A DNA stretch of 64,000 bases, taken from contig JAYKXP010000029.1 of NCBI GenBank assembly GCA_037176845.1, forward strand, positions 310,001 to 374,000. Reading direction: 5' to 3'. How positions within the stretch are numbered: the first letter of the stretch is position 1; every line of letters begins with the position of its first letter. Shown here piece after piece: positions 24,086 through 37,189 of this stretch. Under the pieces are notes generated by a model. The model was not told the origin of the DNA. It saw nothing but the letters and a program-made list of their open reading frames with translations, and searched no databases. Made by a program: the position numbers and the translations under genes. This DNA comes from Paramarasmius palmivorus. Lineage: Eukaryota; Basidiomycota; Agaricomycetes; Agaricales; Marasmiaceae.

Positions 24086-26029
24086 ATGGCATTCACGTTT
24101 ACTGATGAGATGGCAACTATCTCGTACGAATTCCCACTTTTTATCACGTCTTGGACTCGGATCTGACTATATTCAAATTTATGGGCTTCTAGGAACAACC
24201 TGTGGGCCTACACTTCGGCCGCTGGAGGAGCCTCATGCTTTCTCGTGCTTCTAGTTATCGCGCTGGTCTCAATCCATCCCAAATCTCGAGCCCACCTGGA
24301 CCGTGTTAGCTTTCGGATTGTCGTCTATGCTTTGATCGCCAAGTATGCTCACAATCCCCAAGTCTATGACAACTGTAATGCTTACTATCAGTTTAGTATG
24401 TTGTTCGGAATTTCTAGTGCAGTGGGCGGGACTCGTACTGGACCAGGCGTCATATGCGGATTCTCGATCTTTGTTCTACAGGTAGGATTGACGACTTTTA
24501 TGCAGGTTGTTTGACTTACACATCATTTGTTGAACAGTTGACACTGGAATTATCGAGCTTCCTTCTATTTTGCATTGCCCTCAATCTGCAGTAAGAACAT
24601 GACGCCCTTCATGCTTATCTGCGAGATCGTTCTGACTGGATTCTAGGCTCGTTGTCGTTCACGGGGTCAATGGACAGAGAATGGAGAAATTTTACCTCAT
24701 TATTTCCGCCCTTCTCACTATCGTCCTGGTAGTTCCGCCATATGCTGCTGGGCAATATGGGTAAGTGCACTTTCTTTTCCTGCTATGTTTATCTACTCAC
24801 TCAGAGTCGCCCTGCAGATGGGATCCACTCGAAAAAGACTGTTGGTATACCAACGATAATCGACATGAACGAATTATCTGGCAGGTTCGCCATCTTTGAG
24901 ACCCTTCTTCTCTTTTCAAGGCTAATATCCAAATCTCTAGGTGACGACACAAATGGCATGGACAGCGTTGACCGTTATCGGCGAGGTAATATGCTCAACC
25001 GTCGTGCTGGTCTTCATGCTACAGCATAATGTACGCCCATATCATCTAGTATGACTACCGCCCATAACCTCATTTTCTAAGTCACGGACGCGACGAATAT
25101 TTGCCTCCACACGCTCTTTTTCGCATGCCTCATCTGCGCCACAGGTTCTCCATGCGAATAGGTATAAGAGCATCATTCTGCGTGTTGGTAAGCGAATTCT
25201 CTGTTTCCCTTATGAATGACTTTATTGATCCTCCGCACTGTCCACAGCACTTTATCCGTTGGCGTCCTGCTGCGTCAACCTCCTGAGTGTGGCCACTGCG
25301 TTACATTCGACCCTTTCCAATGGAATACAGGACAGGACCGTAAGTCGAAACTTGAACATGGACGAAAAGGTGGCTACTAACACGGTTTTTCTTGCTAGGA
25401 CTACAATGTCCTCTTACTCAGTGAGTCCAAATTTCTTGAATTCGATATTTCAATGTCGTCTTATTAATATCTTCAGGCGACTTTCTGTACGGGGGGCGTG
25501 CCATAGTCTACGCCTTGCTCGCTGCTACAGATCCCGTCCGTGTCTGTCCTGATCCTATTCAACAAACGCTAATGAGATATCACAATAGGCTCTCGTGCGT
25601 GGCGTTCGCGCTCTCTACTCCCAAATGTTCGGAAAACACGGAATTACGACCTCATCAGATAAAACCGGCGAAACCGGATCTTCAGGGCACGGCTCCCATT
25701 TCCACCGCCCAACCCAAGTCTTCATCGAATTGTCAACAATTACATCACCGGCTTCGCCAGAAGCGATTGACAAACCCGCGACTCGGAACGCTCCTGGTGA
25801 AGTCGTATCTGACGTCCTAGGTGATGATAAGAAGAACGACAGCCCTAGCGATCCGAACGCATCTTATCTAGAGTTAGGAATCGCCGGTCCAGTAGAAGCA
25901 TCATCTGGGTTGGAGTTTGGTGAGCAGACTCGGAGAACGAGAATACGCGCCGAGGAGCTCCAGCGACGTCGATCTGAGACGCAGAGAAAGGATCGCGAAG
26001 GTCAAGAGGCCTTCAGGAAGCAAATCTAA
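24086..26029 (+). CDS. seven-helix receptor, cAMP-receptor-like GPCR
   Basis: The spliced model starts MAFTFTDEMATISYEF at 24086, includes a first membrane helix (GGASCFLVLLVIALVSI), and has further helices in RIVVYALIA, GFSIFVLQLTLELSSFLLF, FYLIISALLTIVLVVPPYA, and MAWTALTVIGEVICSTVVLV. The segment LQLVVVHGVNGQRMEKFY is the signature of fungal cAMP-receptor-like GPCRs, and YGWDPLEKDCWY in the extracellular loop carries the expected Cys. The cytosolic tail is about 140 residues long and rich in Ser, Asp and Glu. It ends in a highly charged helix (RRTRIRAEELQRRRSETQ). The ligand is unknown. About eight exons are joined by eye; the main exons are well supported, but edges near 25140-25500 are less certain. 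Confidence 0.7.
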
Positions 26030-26198
26030 AGCAACATATTCCCAGATGATTGTAGCGCCCCGTATACCCTAATCTTGTCTGTATCGATGTTTTGTAATAT
26101 CATGATTTATTGCTCAAGCCATACGTCTGCCGACGGTAAGAATCATTTGGACGCTTTGACGAGTACAAACATAAAGTACATACAACACCATGCTACTC

Positions 26199-27946
26199 CT
26201 AATTATATTCTTTGACTGTTACTCCCAAAATCACCTCCTCTTCCACCTGCCCGTCGGTTTGGCTCTGTTTCATCGTGCCTTTCCCATACTTCCCAGTCCT
26301 CTGCTTCCTCCAATCACCCATAGTGGGAGCTACAGTCTCATTATCTCCACCGCCGCCGACCGAAGCCAATTTGATATCATCGGCTGCCATAGCAAAATAG
26401 AAAACACCGAGCCGTTCAAGTTTAGCTTGATCTATTGGGGGTTGAACCACACGATGAATCGTGGGTTTGTAGAAACCACCCGAAAGCAGTTTCATGACAT
26501 CTCCTGTGTTCACGACCTAGTAGATAAGAATCAGTGAGCGGGACCGTGGCGAAGACGGAACATGGAAAATTGAACAAAAAAGTAAGAACTGTGGGGCCGC
26601 CACCACCATGAGGATGATACTAAACCTTAAGTTTTTGAATCTATACCTCTCCCGAGCTTCTGCTGTGCATTTTAAAATAGATCAAGAACCCGTCGCTTAC
26701 CAAGGCATTCTCGATGTGTCTGATGTACCGCCATATACCATCGGGTGAGAGAATTTGAAGACCAGAGATGGGCTGAGACCACAGAATTGTGATGCTTCCT
26801 ATGTCTACAGGATGATTGAATGCATCAGAACATTCTTAGCACTGCAAACGTCCACAGAAGGCGACATACCAGTGTGGCCCTTAAGCCATACATTCTTGGT
26901 CAATGTTTCTTCTGCATCACTTCGTGGATAGCTGTTTCGGACCATCGTTACCGGAGAAGTTTGATGATTGCGGGATAAAAAACCTACTATTTCATGAATC
27001 GCACTTTCGGTAGGTATAGATGTCATTGATGAGGTCAAATGAAGAGCGGGAATGGCTCACCTGAGCTCTCCCCGGGTGCTTCAAAACGGTGTTTTTCCAC
27101 AAAGGTTTCTTCCGGAAGATCCATACCTATGGCCATGATTCTAGAAGATGATAGACGTCGGGACTAGAAAGGTTGCAAGCTTGACATTATTACGCACCGT
27201 AGGATATTAAATAGAATGTGGTTGTGGTTGTGTTCTGCGAACGCTTGTATCTCGTCGAGATGAGGCTTCAGAACAGTCGGGTGCTCTCGCTTCCGAACAG
27301 AACGATTGACTTGGTACAATAGATTCATGAGTTGGACACAGATGCGCGCAAGCTCCAACTCACTGTTATAGTGCTCGATCTGATCCGCAACACCCTGCTC
27401 AATTTGCTGAAATGGAGTGGTTAGGTCAAGGCGGCTACCTGAGTCGGGTTCTAGTACCCACCCATGTCCTGCGTGGTTTGTATCCTTCGTAGACTTCCTC
27501 TGATTGACCGGCGAGTTGTCGCTTTTCTTCTGCTCCAACGAGATCAAATGTCGCATTTGCTATACTAAAGATACGCTTGGTCTACAATAGTATGAGAAAG
27601 ACTGTTCCTGAAGAGATGTAAAGTGACAGGTTGTACCTTTTCCGTCGTGTAGCCATGGTTGACAATATAGAAAAAGCCATGGGTTTTCATAGCCTGACAG
27701 ATCTGCTTTGCCAGTTCCTGACGGCCGGCCGGGGTGTTTGCTTGGGAAAAGTCGATAATGGCAAGGTCAGCCCATTCGACTTGAGATGGCGAACTTAGTG
27801 TAGAACAGACACCAAAGCAACAAGTTTGACTCACGATTTTCTGTTGTAGGGGGTGGAGCCACATATTCTGGGAGGTCTGAAGCCTCTGAAGCCGGCTGAG
27901 AATAGAGCCGTTGCAGTATCCGATTCAAGTGCTGCAAGAGGAACAT
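26199..27946 (-). CDS. 2-oxoglutarate/Fe(II)-dependent dioxygenase (isopenicillin-N-synthase-like)
   Basis: This oxidises a small-molecule substrate using Fe(II) and, by family, 2-oxoglutarate. The N-terminal DIOX_N part includes WADLAIIDFSQAN and ICQAMKTHGFFYIVNHGY. Across an intron at about 26823-26878 the metal site HTDIGSITIL is assembled, giving the His and Asp ligands. The distal His is in PTIHRVVQPP, and ERLGVFYFAMA follows. The gene starts MFLLQHLNRILQRL at 27946 and stops at 26199. It ends VILGVTVKEYN. The 2-oxoglutarate-binding Arg is expected just after the distal His, and R occurs as HR; I do not see a clean RxS, so the co-substrate is uncertain. It may belong with the methyltransferase, GMC and MFS genes in a tailoring group. 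Confidence 0.85.
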
Positions 27947-29950
27947 GGTAGTGCTCTGAGGTGGAATTAAGTGTTATGCCCGGGTTGGAATGCGATCAGC
28001 CTTTTTAAATCAAGACGAGGTCCGATTCCCTTTCAGTTCTTGAGTGGAATGAAATTTGGAAACTCCTTCCGCTCTTCTTTTACGCAAATGCTTGGGCGCT
28101 GTAGTTCCACTTCTTGCGATCAGTTCCATTCTTCGAGGGTCTGTGGGAGTCAATGATGTACATACAAGGAAACTTGAAGTCTTGTTGCCCTCCCGGTGAT
28201 CAAGTCACTGGACACTGGAGCATCATTCGACCAGTGGGAAGTCGAAATATCTATTTCGGTTCGATGAATTCGGAGATTCCAACTAAGTTTGTTCTATGAA
28301 CCAACATAGACCGAGAACCTTGAGTTGAAATTCTAGAGACCGTTTTTTGTCTTTGGAAAGAGTTGAAATGATATTGATGCTAGCAAGTTGGGTGGCAGTG
28401 GCATTCATTTGGCAGCATAAAAGAGGAAAGGGAGAAGGCGACTGGCTTACGGCAGGCGCCTGGCGGGAGTTCACGCTATTAGTGACGTATGTAGTGACTT
28501 GGTAGTGACCAAAACACGTGTCGGAGCAAAGATTTTCCCGCGGAAAGCCTCTCAATTCTTCTGCCTTTCCATGGAACGATAGCACGCTTTGTTCACGGTG
28601 CAAAGACAAGATTTCGACTGAACTTCTGTGGGATTCGAGGAGAAGGATAACTCAATACCTGTCCACATTTTCCGGGATGAACCACAGTACGCAGGAATTT
28701 CGATTGCGGGGTGTATTTTCTCATCGGACTTTAGGCTTTTAGGCTCGACTTGAATTTCCGCGCGTTCAGTAGACTTAGCATCGCAGTGTGACCGGTGATC
28801 TCGTAGTATGCACATCTCAACTCTAGTGATGTATCATTTCCCCCCGATCCGAAATGTTTTGACCGGTCTTGCAGTACTCCTCAGCCCGAACTGATTCTAT
28901 TGATTAGTGAATAGGGTCTGTTGATACAAACTCTGCGACGAGTGTTCAAACGGCGAGCTTGCAAGCGGTTGTGAGTCTACCTAGGGAGATTAGGAATGTC
29001 TAGGATAATATGTACGTTGTCTATCACCTACTCTTTCAACTACGCGGCTGATGGTATCATCCTTCATTCTGTAGGTGGTAGCTGTGACTCATTGATGTAA
29101 TGAAAGTTTCAGCTATACATAGCTAGAATCAATCACCCTAGCTCTGTACCTCAACGTCTCAGTCAAAATACTCGTGAAGATCTCGGCCGATTTAGCCACG
29201 TTCCATACGTCCACTGAAGCACGGTGCACTCCTCGGGTGAGACCCATGTAGTCGGGTACGATCTGCCTCAATTTGACGTTAATGCAGAGACACGTAACTG
29301 AAAGGAAACCCTTTTGTAGCTACCTTGTGCCAGGGCCAAGCGTTTGCAGCTGAAAGAAAAGCTTTGTTCTTTCACTTTGTTTTCAGTCGTTGGGATTTAC
29401 ACGTTGCTACGGGGAGAGCGGCCCAGAGTGCTGAAAGGAATGTCTATAAGCGTAAGGTGTCGTGCATTATCCGTCATTGCATTCGTCGCTGAGTAGCATT
29501 AATTTCAGGTGTTCACGGATGCTTGTTTGCCAGGCCAGCAGTTGAATCCTCGTGTTGCATCGACCCCCCACGATCTACCATCTATTGCGATGCACTTTAT
29601 CTAAAGGGCTGGTGAGGCACCTTTTTCGGCCTTTCTTTCTCCGCAATTGAAGGACACATAATGAAAGAGCGATCAACATCGCCCAAGAAGGTCCGGAACG
29701 TAAACCTGTGACCATTTGATGAGATGGGAAAATGACGCTGATCAACTTCCTTTGTAGTTGTGATATGTACAGGTTGCTTAAATGGTCGAGCTTTGGGGTC
29801 CCATTGGCAACAGCTGAATTGATCCCCCGCTCCTGCAGCAACACCCGCGCCATTACTCAAAGGTTTCTCCATTACTTCCTCGACCTTCAAGGAAATATCT
29901 TTACTCACTATCCATTCCAGCGACACGCAAATAGCGACCGCTCACAAGAG
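27947..29950. other. 2-kb gene-poor stretch between divergent genes
   Basis: It lies between the minus-strand dioxygenase and the plus-strand DUF6534-type gene, so both upstream regions are here. Open frames of up to 109 codons overlap on opposite strands without recognisable domains. I see no tRNA or repeat. Confidence 0.5.
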
Positions 29951-32086
29951 ATGGACTCGAAGCCAACGCCGGAAGATGTGCGAACATTTGCCGCGAGTTG
30001 CGGAGCAATGATGATTGGAACATTATTGGCAGCCTTGTATGTTCTACGCGTGCCTTCGCTCGTCTTTCCCTCGATACTAATATTCATGTAGCCTTGGAGG
30101 GCTTGCGTCTTTACAGACGGCTTTGTTCTTTGGATCCAGCAAAAACGATCATTGGGCACACAAGACATCTGTAAGCATTGAAGTTGGACTCGACCACCCA
30201 AAACGCTGATCATCCATTATCTTCAGGTCTTTCTTCTCTGGTAGGCATTGGTTCATCCATCGTTGACTACTCAAACACATCCAACCCCTACGCCACAGGG
30301 TCATTGACATCCTTCAGCTTTGCTTCATCTTTCACGCAACTTATTACTATGTCATAAAACAAGGCGTCAACAATGAAACCCATAACGAGTTTATATGGAG
30401 CCTAAAGGTTCGTTCAGTTTTCTAAGAGATTACGTGGATTAACTCGCTTTTGGCACCTTTAGTTGCAAATCTTTCTACAAGTTAGTCCTCGGCGTTTCAT
30501 TCCAAGATATGATATCAATTGACTCCCTATCAAGACACTTGTGATGAGTGCGACAAAGCTGTACGTTGCTCTAGTTTCCACCGAGCCTATTTGATGTAGA
30601 CGATGGTCGTTGACAGGTTGTACACGATACGCATCTGGAAACGTATGTATCCGGGTGGCACGATTGATGATTACCGCTGATGTCGAAGAAAACAATAGTA
30701 CGGCGGCTGACGCGCACATGGATACCCATAGTGCTTGTGAGTTATTCTGTCATTCCAGGTCAGAGCTCAGTTGAGACCCTCCATATAGTTTGTATTGTTG
30801 GCTGCTGAATACGGTACGTCTTTTGCCCAGAATGAATGATAAATACTGAGATTAGATCTCGATAGGTCTTGGGTCCTGTATGTAATCTTCAAGAACTCCC
30901 CTTGTGGTGACTGATGGTCCCTTGAACTTCTCAAGTCTTTGCGTATGAAGTGTAGGTCGCCTGGTCTGTTACGGTCATTGTTCAATAATCTGATTTCAAA
31001 CAGTACCAAAGTAGATCTTCTGAAGGACGTGGTCAACCTTCGGTCTCAGGTGATCCTCCTCAATTCCCGTGTATCCAGGATTGACCGACAGATGAACTCG
31101 ACAGACGTATATCTTTCTCTCGATGGCCTTGAACTCTGCTACGGATATTATCGTTGCCCTTGCACTAGTGTATACTCTCGTGAAGTCTAGGCCAAGTCTA
31201 GAATGGTGAGTAAAACGGCTTCCATTCATACACCATCTCAATCTAGGGGTTACAGGACGAACTCAAATGTCACTATGTTGGCGGCATACGTGATCAACAC
31301 AGGCGGAATAACCGGGTAAGAGTCTAGTTCGGCGTGAAAAAGGTATTCTAACGTTCGTTCATAGAATATTCTCAGTCGTAACTTTAATTGGGGTGAGATA
31401 TACCTTGTCTGACGTTACCCCTCATCCTTCTCGATTCTAATGGAGAGATCCGTAGTTTGCCCTTGGGGTTACGAGCCCTTTGTACATTGTGGCCATCATG
31501 GTGTTACCTCAGCGTATGTTCTCCGTTATTGCCGCAAACACTCAGACTAACCCTTCAAAGTATACGTGAACTGCTTCCTTTCTATGTAAGGGACAATCTC
31601 GGAACTTAGTGCTTCGTTACTGATGAACTATCTATCAGGTTGAACGCAAGTTACTACTTCCAGACACAAAGCAGTCTTGATTTATCCATCTCATATCGTA
31701 ACCCATCCGAATACAATCTCGAGATACCGCGGGCTGGCTTTGGCAAGGACATGCACTCCCTTGCCCGACGACCACGGATAGACTCGTTCGACTCCACTAA
31801 CGACAGCGAAGTAACCTTGGGAATGGCAAAGAGTGCTGATACAATCAATGAATTGGGTCTTCCTCTCTTTCGTAAAGGATCTATGAAGTCGCCTGTGAGT
31901 ATTGCTTCCTTCGTCATCTTTTTGTTAGCTGATGAACGCTACGATGAATGCTACGAACAGCCTCCTATCAAGAAGATTCCTGTCGAAGTTCAGGTTGAGA
32001 CTACACAGACAGAGTACACCATCGATCGTCGAATGGTACATCACGACTGGCAGGGGCCCATTGGCGATGTGTGGCGGGGACGATGA
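29951..32086 (+). CDS. DUF6534-type multi-pass membrane protein
   Basis: The gene starts MDSKPTPEDVRTFAASCG at 29951. A first helix (GAMMIGTLLAALLGGLASLQ) is followed by a loop and a segment FIFHATYYYVIKQGV, which matches the fungal DUF6534 family. Next come LQIFLQ, LYTIRIWK, FLSMALNSATDIIVALALVY with SRPSLEW, LAAYVINTGGITG, FSVVTLIGFALGVTSPLYI and the hallmark LYVNCFLSMLNASYYFQ. A long hydrophilic tail ends PIGDVWRGR, with stop at 32084-32086. There are about 14 short exons; those between 30660 and 31100 are the least certain. The function is unknown. Confidence 0.65.
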
Positions 32087-32385
32087 AGCAGCCTTCGGAC
32101 TCTTTCTTGTTCCAAAAACTTCATCCTGTACTATATGCAGTATCGCATTATTTAGGCTGCTACTGGCAGCAGTGTATGTACTCTTTACCCATGTGTATTT
32201 AACGACACTCATAGGCGCTAACCGTGAAGCTAATAGATAGGTTTATAGAATCCATGCGCATTAAGGTATGACTATAACATCCAACATAAAAAAGACCATG
32301 TAAACGTTCGTGGAATGATGGGTAAATATATGTGCAGCCCGAAGAACGAAGCAATGAAGGCATCTATATCATGACATGGTTACGT

Positions 32386-35289
32386 TCATCGCCGTCTTCT
32401 CAATTCACCGTCCTCATCATCGTCAATTCGGGCACGGTGAGGTGGCTCGGGAATAGGCTGTGCAAAGTGTTCCCTCAGTCGCTCTGTTGCCTGATTTCTG
32501 ACCTGTCAAAGAAATCAGAAAGAACACTGGACAACGTGGCCAAACTACACGTACCTCATTTGCGACCGTTCGTCCGACCTGGATGAGAGGACCTGCAAGA
32601 CCAAGTTGAAGAGTCACGTAGCTGTCATTGAACCAGTCAAACGTCGTCCATCTAGCAATGACAAACAGCACTCACGCAGCACTTGCCAAACCTAAAAGCA
32701 TCACAAAGTAGAGCGGGTTAAACAGAAGCATCATTGCTTCATTCCAGCCCAGCACAACCATCACCACGTATATCCAATAAGGAATGTGTGCAATGCTCGA
32801 AACGGTGCTCCTCTTCGCCTCGACGTAGTAAGCATCAGCATCCTTTCGGAACTTGTTCGTCAAATCGAGGGCCTTTGTCTCTGATAGTACAACCAGAGAT
32901 GCGTCAAAGTCGTATTCTTCTGATGTACCAGAAGCATCTGCCGTGGCAGCTGTAGCATCGACGGGAAGGGCATACTCCAGAGAGGTATCGACCGGGGCAA
33001 TTTTCGAGTAACGCGGGATGAGCTCAAGCGTCTACAAAGCGGGATCGGTAAGCGTAAATAATAGAAAACAGTTGTACCTTACCTCATCTTTGGCCTTCTT
33101 GAAAGCACCATCGATATCATCATCTGGTTGCCAGACTCTCGGGACACCATGCTCGTCGTACCGGAATCGCTCCTCAAAGTGTCCCCTCAATTTACCCAAA
33201 ATGACAGCATCGGCGGTCTGCTCGTCGATCTTGGCACGTAGCGCCTGCCACGCCCGTCGTCGAAGGGTAGCTAAGGCAGCAGTATTCTCCTCTTCCGTGC
33301 AATTGAAACCTAGAATGGCTAACGTCAGAGCGAGCGTACAGCTGTCAAATAAGGAGACGTACTGCGAGCCTTGGACAAGTACGATGACTCTGTCTTGTCA
33401 AGAGTCTCTTTGAAGCTCTTGAGAATCTGGTCCCACATCGTTGGCTCAGCCTTATGCAGTGCCAACTCGACAGGCTCCGAGATTTGCTTCTTGAAGTTGC
33501 GCTACACATCGAGATATGTGAGCAAGCCTTTGAGTCAAACTGAAGGCGCCAACACACCTCAATAGCATTGAGCATCTTTTTGGTTTCATCCTTCCTGCAC
33601 TGGTCAGCAACACTCCGGATCTCCTCCTTGAGAAGTTCCAGCTCGTCCTCCCAGCTCCACTGTGCTGACTCTGGGTCGACAACAGCCTCCTTCGCACCTT
33701 CAGCAAAGCGCTGTTCCCACTTTGTCTTTGACCTGTTAACAACATCCGCGAAATTATAATCTTCCCCTTTCAGTCCATCCAAAATCTCCTTCTTGAACGT
33801 GACAAGACACAACTTGTGGAGATTCTTGAGTTGACCAAGGAACAACGGCGACAATGTCGCATCAATAGACGCAATAAGGTCGGCTCGTTTACGTTTGTAA
33901 ACGCCCTGGTGGTACCGCGAGGCATCTCGATCGTAACGGTCCAGAGCGACCTTTCGCCAGCTCCTCATCATCTCACCGAGCCCCTCGACAACCTTGCCTG
34001 CTTCAATAGGCCGCTTTTGGGACTTGGCTTGTTCGCTGAACTCGGCGAGAGCGACCGCCGATATCTCGTCGCAACGGAACTGAGCCAACAGCTCCTGTTG
34101 TGTTGGGAGATCCAGATCCTTATTGCTTTGCACTTGCTCCCAGATATTCTCCATGTAAAACGCAACACCATCTGCAGGTATACGTTTGTGGTATGCAGGT
34201 TTGAAGACGTAGCCCGGGTTCTCCTTGTCTACGAATCGACCACGGAGCTTCTTGACTTCGGATTCGAAGGCGTCAGCGGCGAGAATCTTATGTGGGAGCG
34301 CAGTGAATGCCAGGTCGAAGTAGTCGGAGAGCTGGCAGTTGGCGAGTTCTGGAGGTTTGGATAAGGAGTCCCATATTTTTTGGATGTCTGTGGTGAGTGT
34401 TGCCTGAAGGTTAGCGAGAGGTGTTGTGCCTATGTGGTCCCGAATGACGAAGAGAAGTAGGGTCCGGCCGCTTGTTCTGCCATGCACATGCATTCAGTGT
34501 TTCATGTCAGCTTAGGTATGAATTGAAGACGTACCCATCCTGAGCCTTCTTGCCGAACAGCCCAAGGTTGACTTCAAGTACGGTCTTTAGCAGACCCATG
34601 TTGGCACCCTGGTACAAGCCTACTTGGTGTTCCCATAAGTTGATGAGAAGGACTTCAGAGGAGGCCAGGGAGAATAAAGCCGATTTTCTTTCAAAGTCCT
34701 GGACAAGACGTTAATCTGGGCTACCAGTCGTATTGGTGGAGCGTCACGCACCTGGTCTTCACCACGTTCTCTACCGTCTGTACCTTCGACGTCCATGACC
34801 ATGACATTCATGCCCTTGCCCCGACACATCCATATACCTGTAAACGTATGAGAACCTCGAGTTGCTTCTGCCAGGCTGGCACTTGGATACCTTTCGTGGT
34901 CTGTTGCCGCCTCGTTTCGTCCATGACGTCGAAGCTGGTTCCAAATAGGCGGTTTAGTAGAGTACCTACAATGAATTTTCATCAGTAAACAGACGCTCTC
35001 AATAGGAACTATTGTCGACATACTCTTCCCTGTCGACTGTGAACCAAACACAGCGACAATGTCATATGAAAATCCTGCATCTCGTAGACCCCAACGTTCA
35101 ATCTGAGTGGTCAAATCCGACCTACAAAATACCGTAATCAAAAACAAAGACTCCTAGAAAACCCACAACTTGGACATACGTGAACTTCTTCTCCTCGTCA
35201 ATAATTTGGATTCGTTCTGAACTTGCGTCGCCGTTGGGTAAATGATGCCCGTTTAGTTGCGGTCGTGCCAGCACATTCTCTGCAGCCAT
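32386..35289 (-). CDS. SEY1: ER-membrane fusion GTPase SEY1
   Basis: This is the atlastin/RHD3-like dynamin-family GTPase that fuses ER tubules. The start [18 protein letters not shown] at 35289 leads into a GTPase domain with the P-loop FGSQSTGKS. Next come [11 protein letters not shown] (switch region), [16 protein letters not shown] (G3) and [13 protein letters not shown] (G4 region, RD). The helical middle domain fills the large exon ([39 protein letters not shown]). The C-terminus has two membrane segments ([32 protein letters not shown]), then [18 protein letters not shown] and a charged tail ([13 protein letters not shown]). The stop is at 32386-32388. There are about nine introns and no break was seen. 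It is single copy in the window and likely essential for ER shape. Confidence 0.9.
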
Positions 35290-35959
35290 AGTTATGGTGT
35301 TGGCTGGGTGGTATCTAGAGAGGGGAATAAGGATAGAGAGTCAAGAGAGGAGGTGGTAACTGAATAAAAATGGCTGAAAGCGGAGCAATACCAGTGACGT
35401 TGACACGTGGGCGCTTCCCAACATACTGCCATACCGCCATGAGGCAGAAGGAATCCTCGTGTGGTTCTCTCTCTTGTTTACCTCTATGACTAAAATCCCT
35501 GCTTGTCGGATAGCTAGGCAACATTCTCTGACATAGCCTTTCATAGCCCGAGCTCACTCATCGCAGGACATTTCACAAATACTGGCCTTGTAACAGAGTC
35601 GGCGAACTCGATAACCGATTGCTTCTGGAATGGACGTACAACTTAAGCTTGAAGGCTACAACAGAATCTTTGAGTTCAGGTGCTTTGCGGACCAACGAAA
35701 CCTCAGAGTCTGAGGCGCACACCATGGCCCTATTTTTATGATGGAGCATTTCTATCCACTACCGTTTACCGGAGCGACCCCAGAGACTGCGTGGACACAG
35801 CAATGTACACGCGAAATTCATACATCCTGTCGCAAGATCAAGCAAGTTTTGAAACGCAAAATGTTTGGCTAAAACCATACTTCAAATACATAGCCCGCCT
35901 CGAATCCAAAAAAATATTGTACTCCAGATTTGCAGCTACAGTGCTTACTCAGTGGTTAC
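35290..35959. other. intergenic stretch between SEY1 and the Zn2Cys6 gene
   Basis: It contains the upstream region of SEY1 and the 3' flank of the Zn2Cys6 regulator, both on the minus strand. Nothing else is supported. Confidence 0.5.
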
Positions 35960-37189
35960 CTACGTCGTATTCGTTTCCAAAATACACTCCATCCACTTGT
36001 TGTCCAACATCATCCCAATCCACGCCAAACATTTCTCATGCTTCCCTGCCCACCAAAACTGCGTAGACTCCATCCTTCCAAGCAAAACACAATAAAAATA
36101 CAACAACACCAAAGCCCTTGGTCTCCGCTCCACAACCAAAAACTCGCGAAATCGATCCGACATGGTGATTACCCAGGTAGCAGCACCAAAGCCAGTTTCC
36201 GCCCGTTGGGACGTGTACCATGAGTAACGGAGTCGGTTAACGGATTCTTGGTATACAGCCGAGATTTCTAGGTCACGGACTTCTTCGGGATCAGGGTTGG
36301 AGTAAGGAGAGTTTGGGAGGTGGAGGTGTTTTAGGAAGCGGGGGAATATTCGTAGATCCAGAGACGAGGGCGACTCCTCTTCCTGTTCTTCTGTCGGGGC
36401 GGGAGCATGTCCCAAAAACGGCCAATTTAATGGTTCGAGTTGTTCATCACGATAGAAATAGACTTTATCCCGGAGGACATATCCCATCGTCTCGATTAGC
36501 GACAATATCACCAATGGACTATCCGAGTCGATGGCCAATGACTCGGCCATTTTGTACACAACGAGAAAGTTCCTTGCGAGTAGATGAGTATCTGAGGAAG
36601 AAGGGTTGGCATCGAGTACATGTGTGAGGAGTAGTGCTTGGTTTTTATGTTGCCTCGCTAGGCCTAGGTAATCCTGGTCTGCGATATCGAGAGGCTGATA
36701 AAGGGCATGTAGATGTATAGCAGAGAGGGCTAGTAAGGCGTGCATAACGGCTCCTTCTCTGAATGCGATAGCGGGAACAACGAATTGGTATGTGAATAAT
36801 GCTGATGGGTCGATGTTGAGCGTGGTTGAGGTGATGAGACTGTAATGATGCATGAGTCTGAGAGCGGAGGTGTTCAAGGGTAGTGATGCGTTCAGTGAGG
36901 AGGCGCTTGGGGATGGAACTAGCCATTGGTACGCTTCAGCCTGAGTGGGCTCTTGGGGACGTGAAGATGCGAACGACTCCGGCCAGACGCATTCGATGTC
37001 CCGACGTTTGCAGCTTCCACAGATAGGATGACTTTCGTCGCACTATGAAGACAATTAGTGTCCGCCTTTTTACTATGAAATGATGAAACGTGCCTTGACT
37101 CTACGTTTCTTGCACGAGGAGCATCCCCGTCGAGATTTGGTATGGGTCCTCAAAACGCGCTTTTTCGAACGCAAGTCCCCATGCTCCAT
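35960..37189 (-). CDS. Zn2Cys6 fungal transcription factor, copy 1
   Basis: A short first exon (MEHGDLRSKKRVLRTHTK, then GCSSCKKRRVK) joins a long second exon. Together they rebuild C-x2-C-x6-C-x6-C-x2-C-x6-C (GCSSC, VKCDESHPIC, CKRRDIEC), the six-cysteine zinc cluster that binds DNA. The intron begins with GC (gcacgt) rather than GT and ends catag; it falls between Lys and the third Cys. The rest is a helical domain (LMHHYSLITSTTLNI, AVMHALLALSAIHLHAL, RNFLVVYKMAESLA, RPRALVLLYFYCVLLGRM) as in sterol-regulator-like fungal factors. The stop is at 35960. The paralog at 51540-52837 shares the same layout, and the intron position matches. It is divergent from the ING gene, with 355 bp between starts. 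Confidence 0.85.

Noticed and set aside
14497..27946. Claim of a defined secondary-metabolite cluster
   Set aside because: Only tailoring-type genes are seen; without a core enzyme or co-expression data the cluster is reported as a possibility, not a feature.
33816..34364. 182-codon plus-strand frame inside SEY1
   Set aside because: It is the antisense shadow of the large SEY1 exon.
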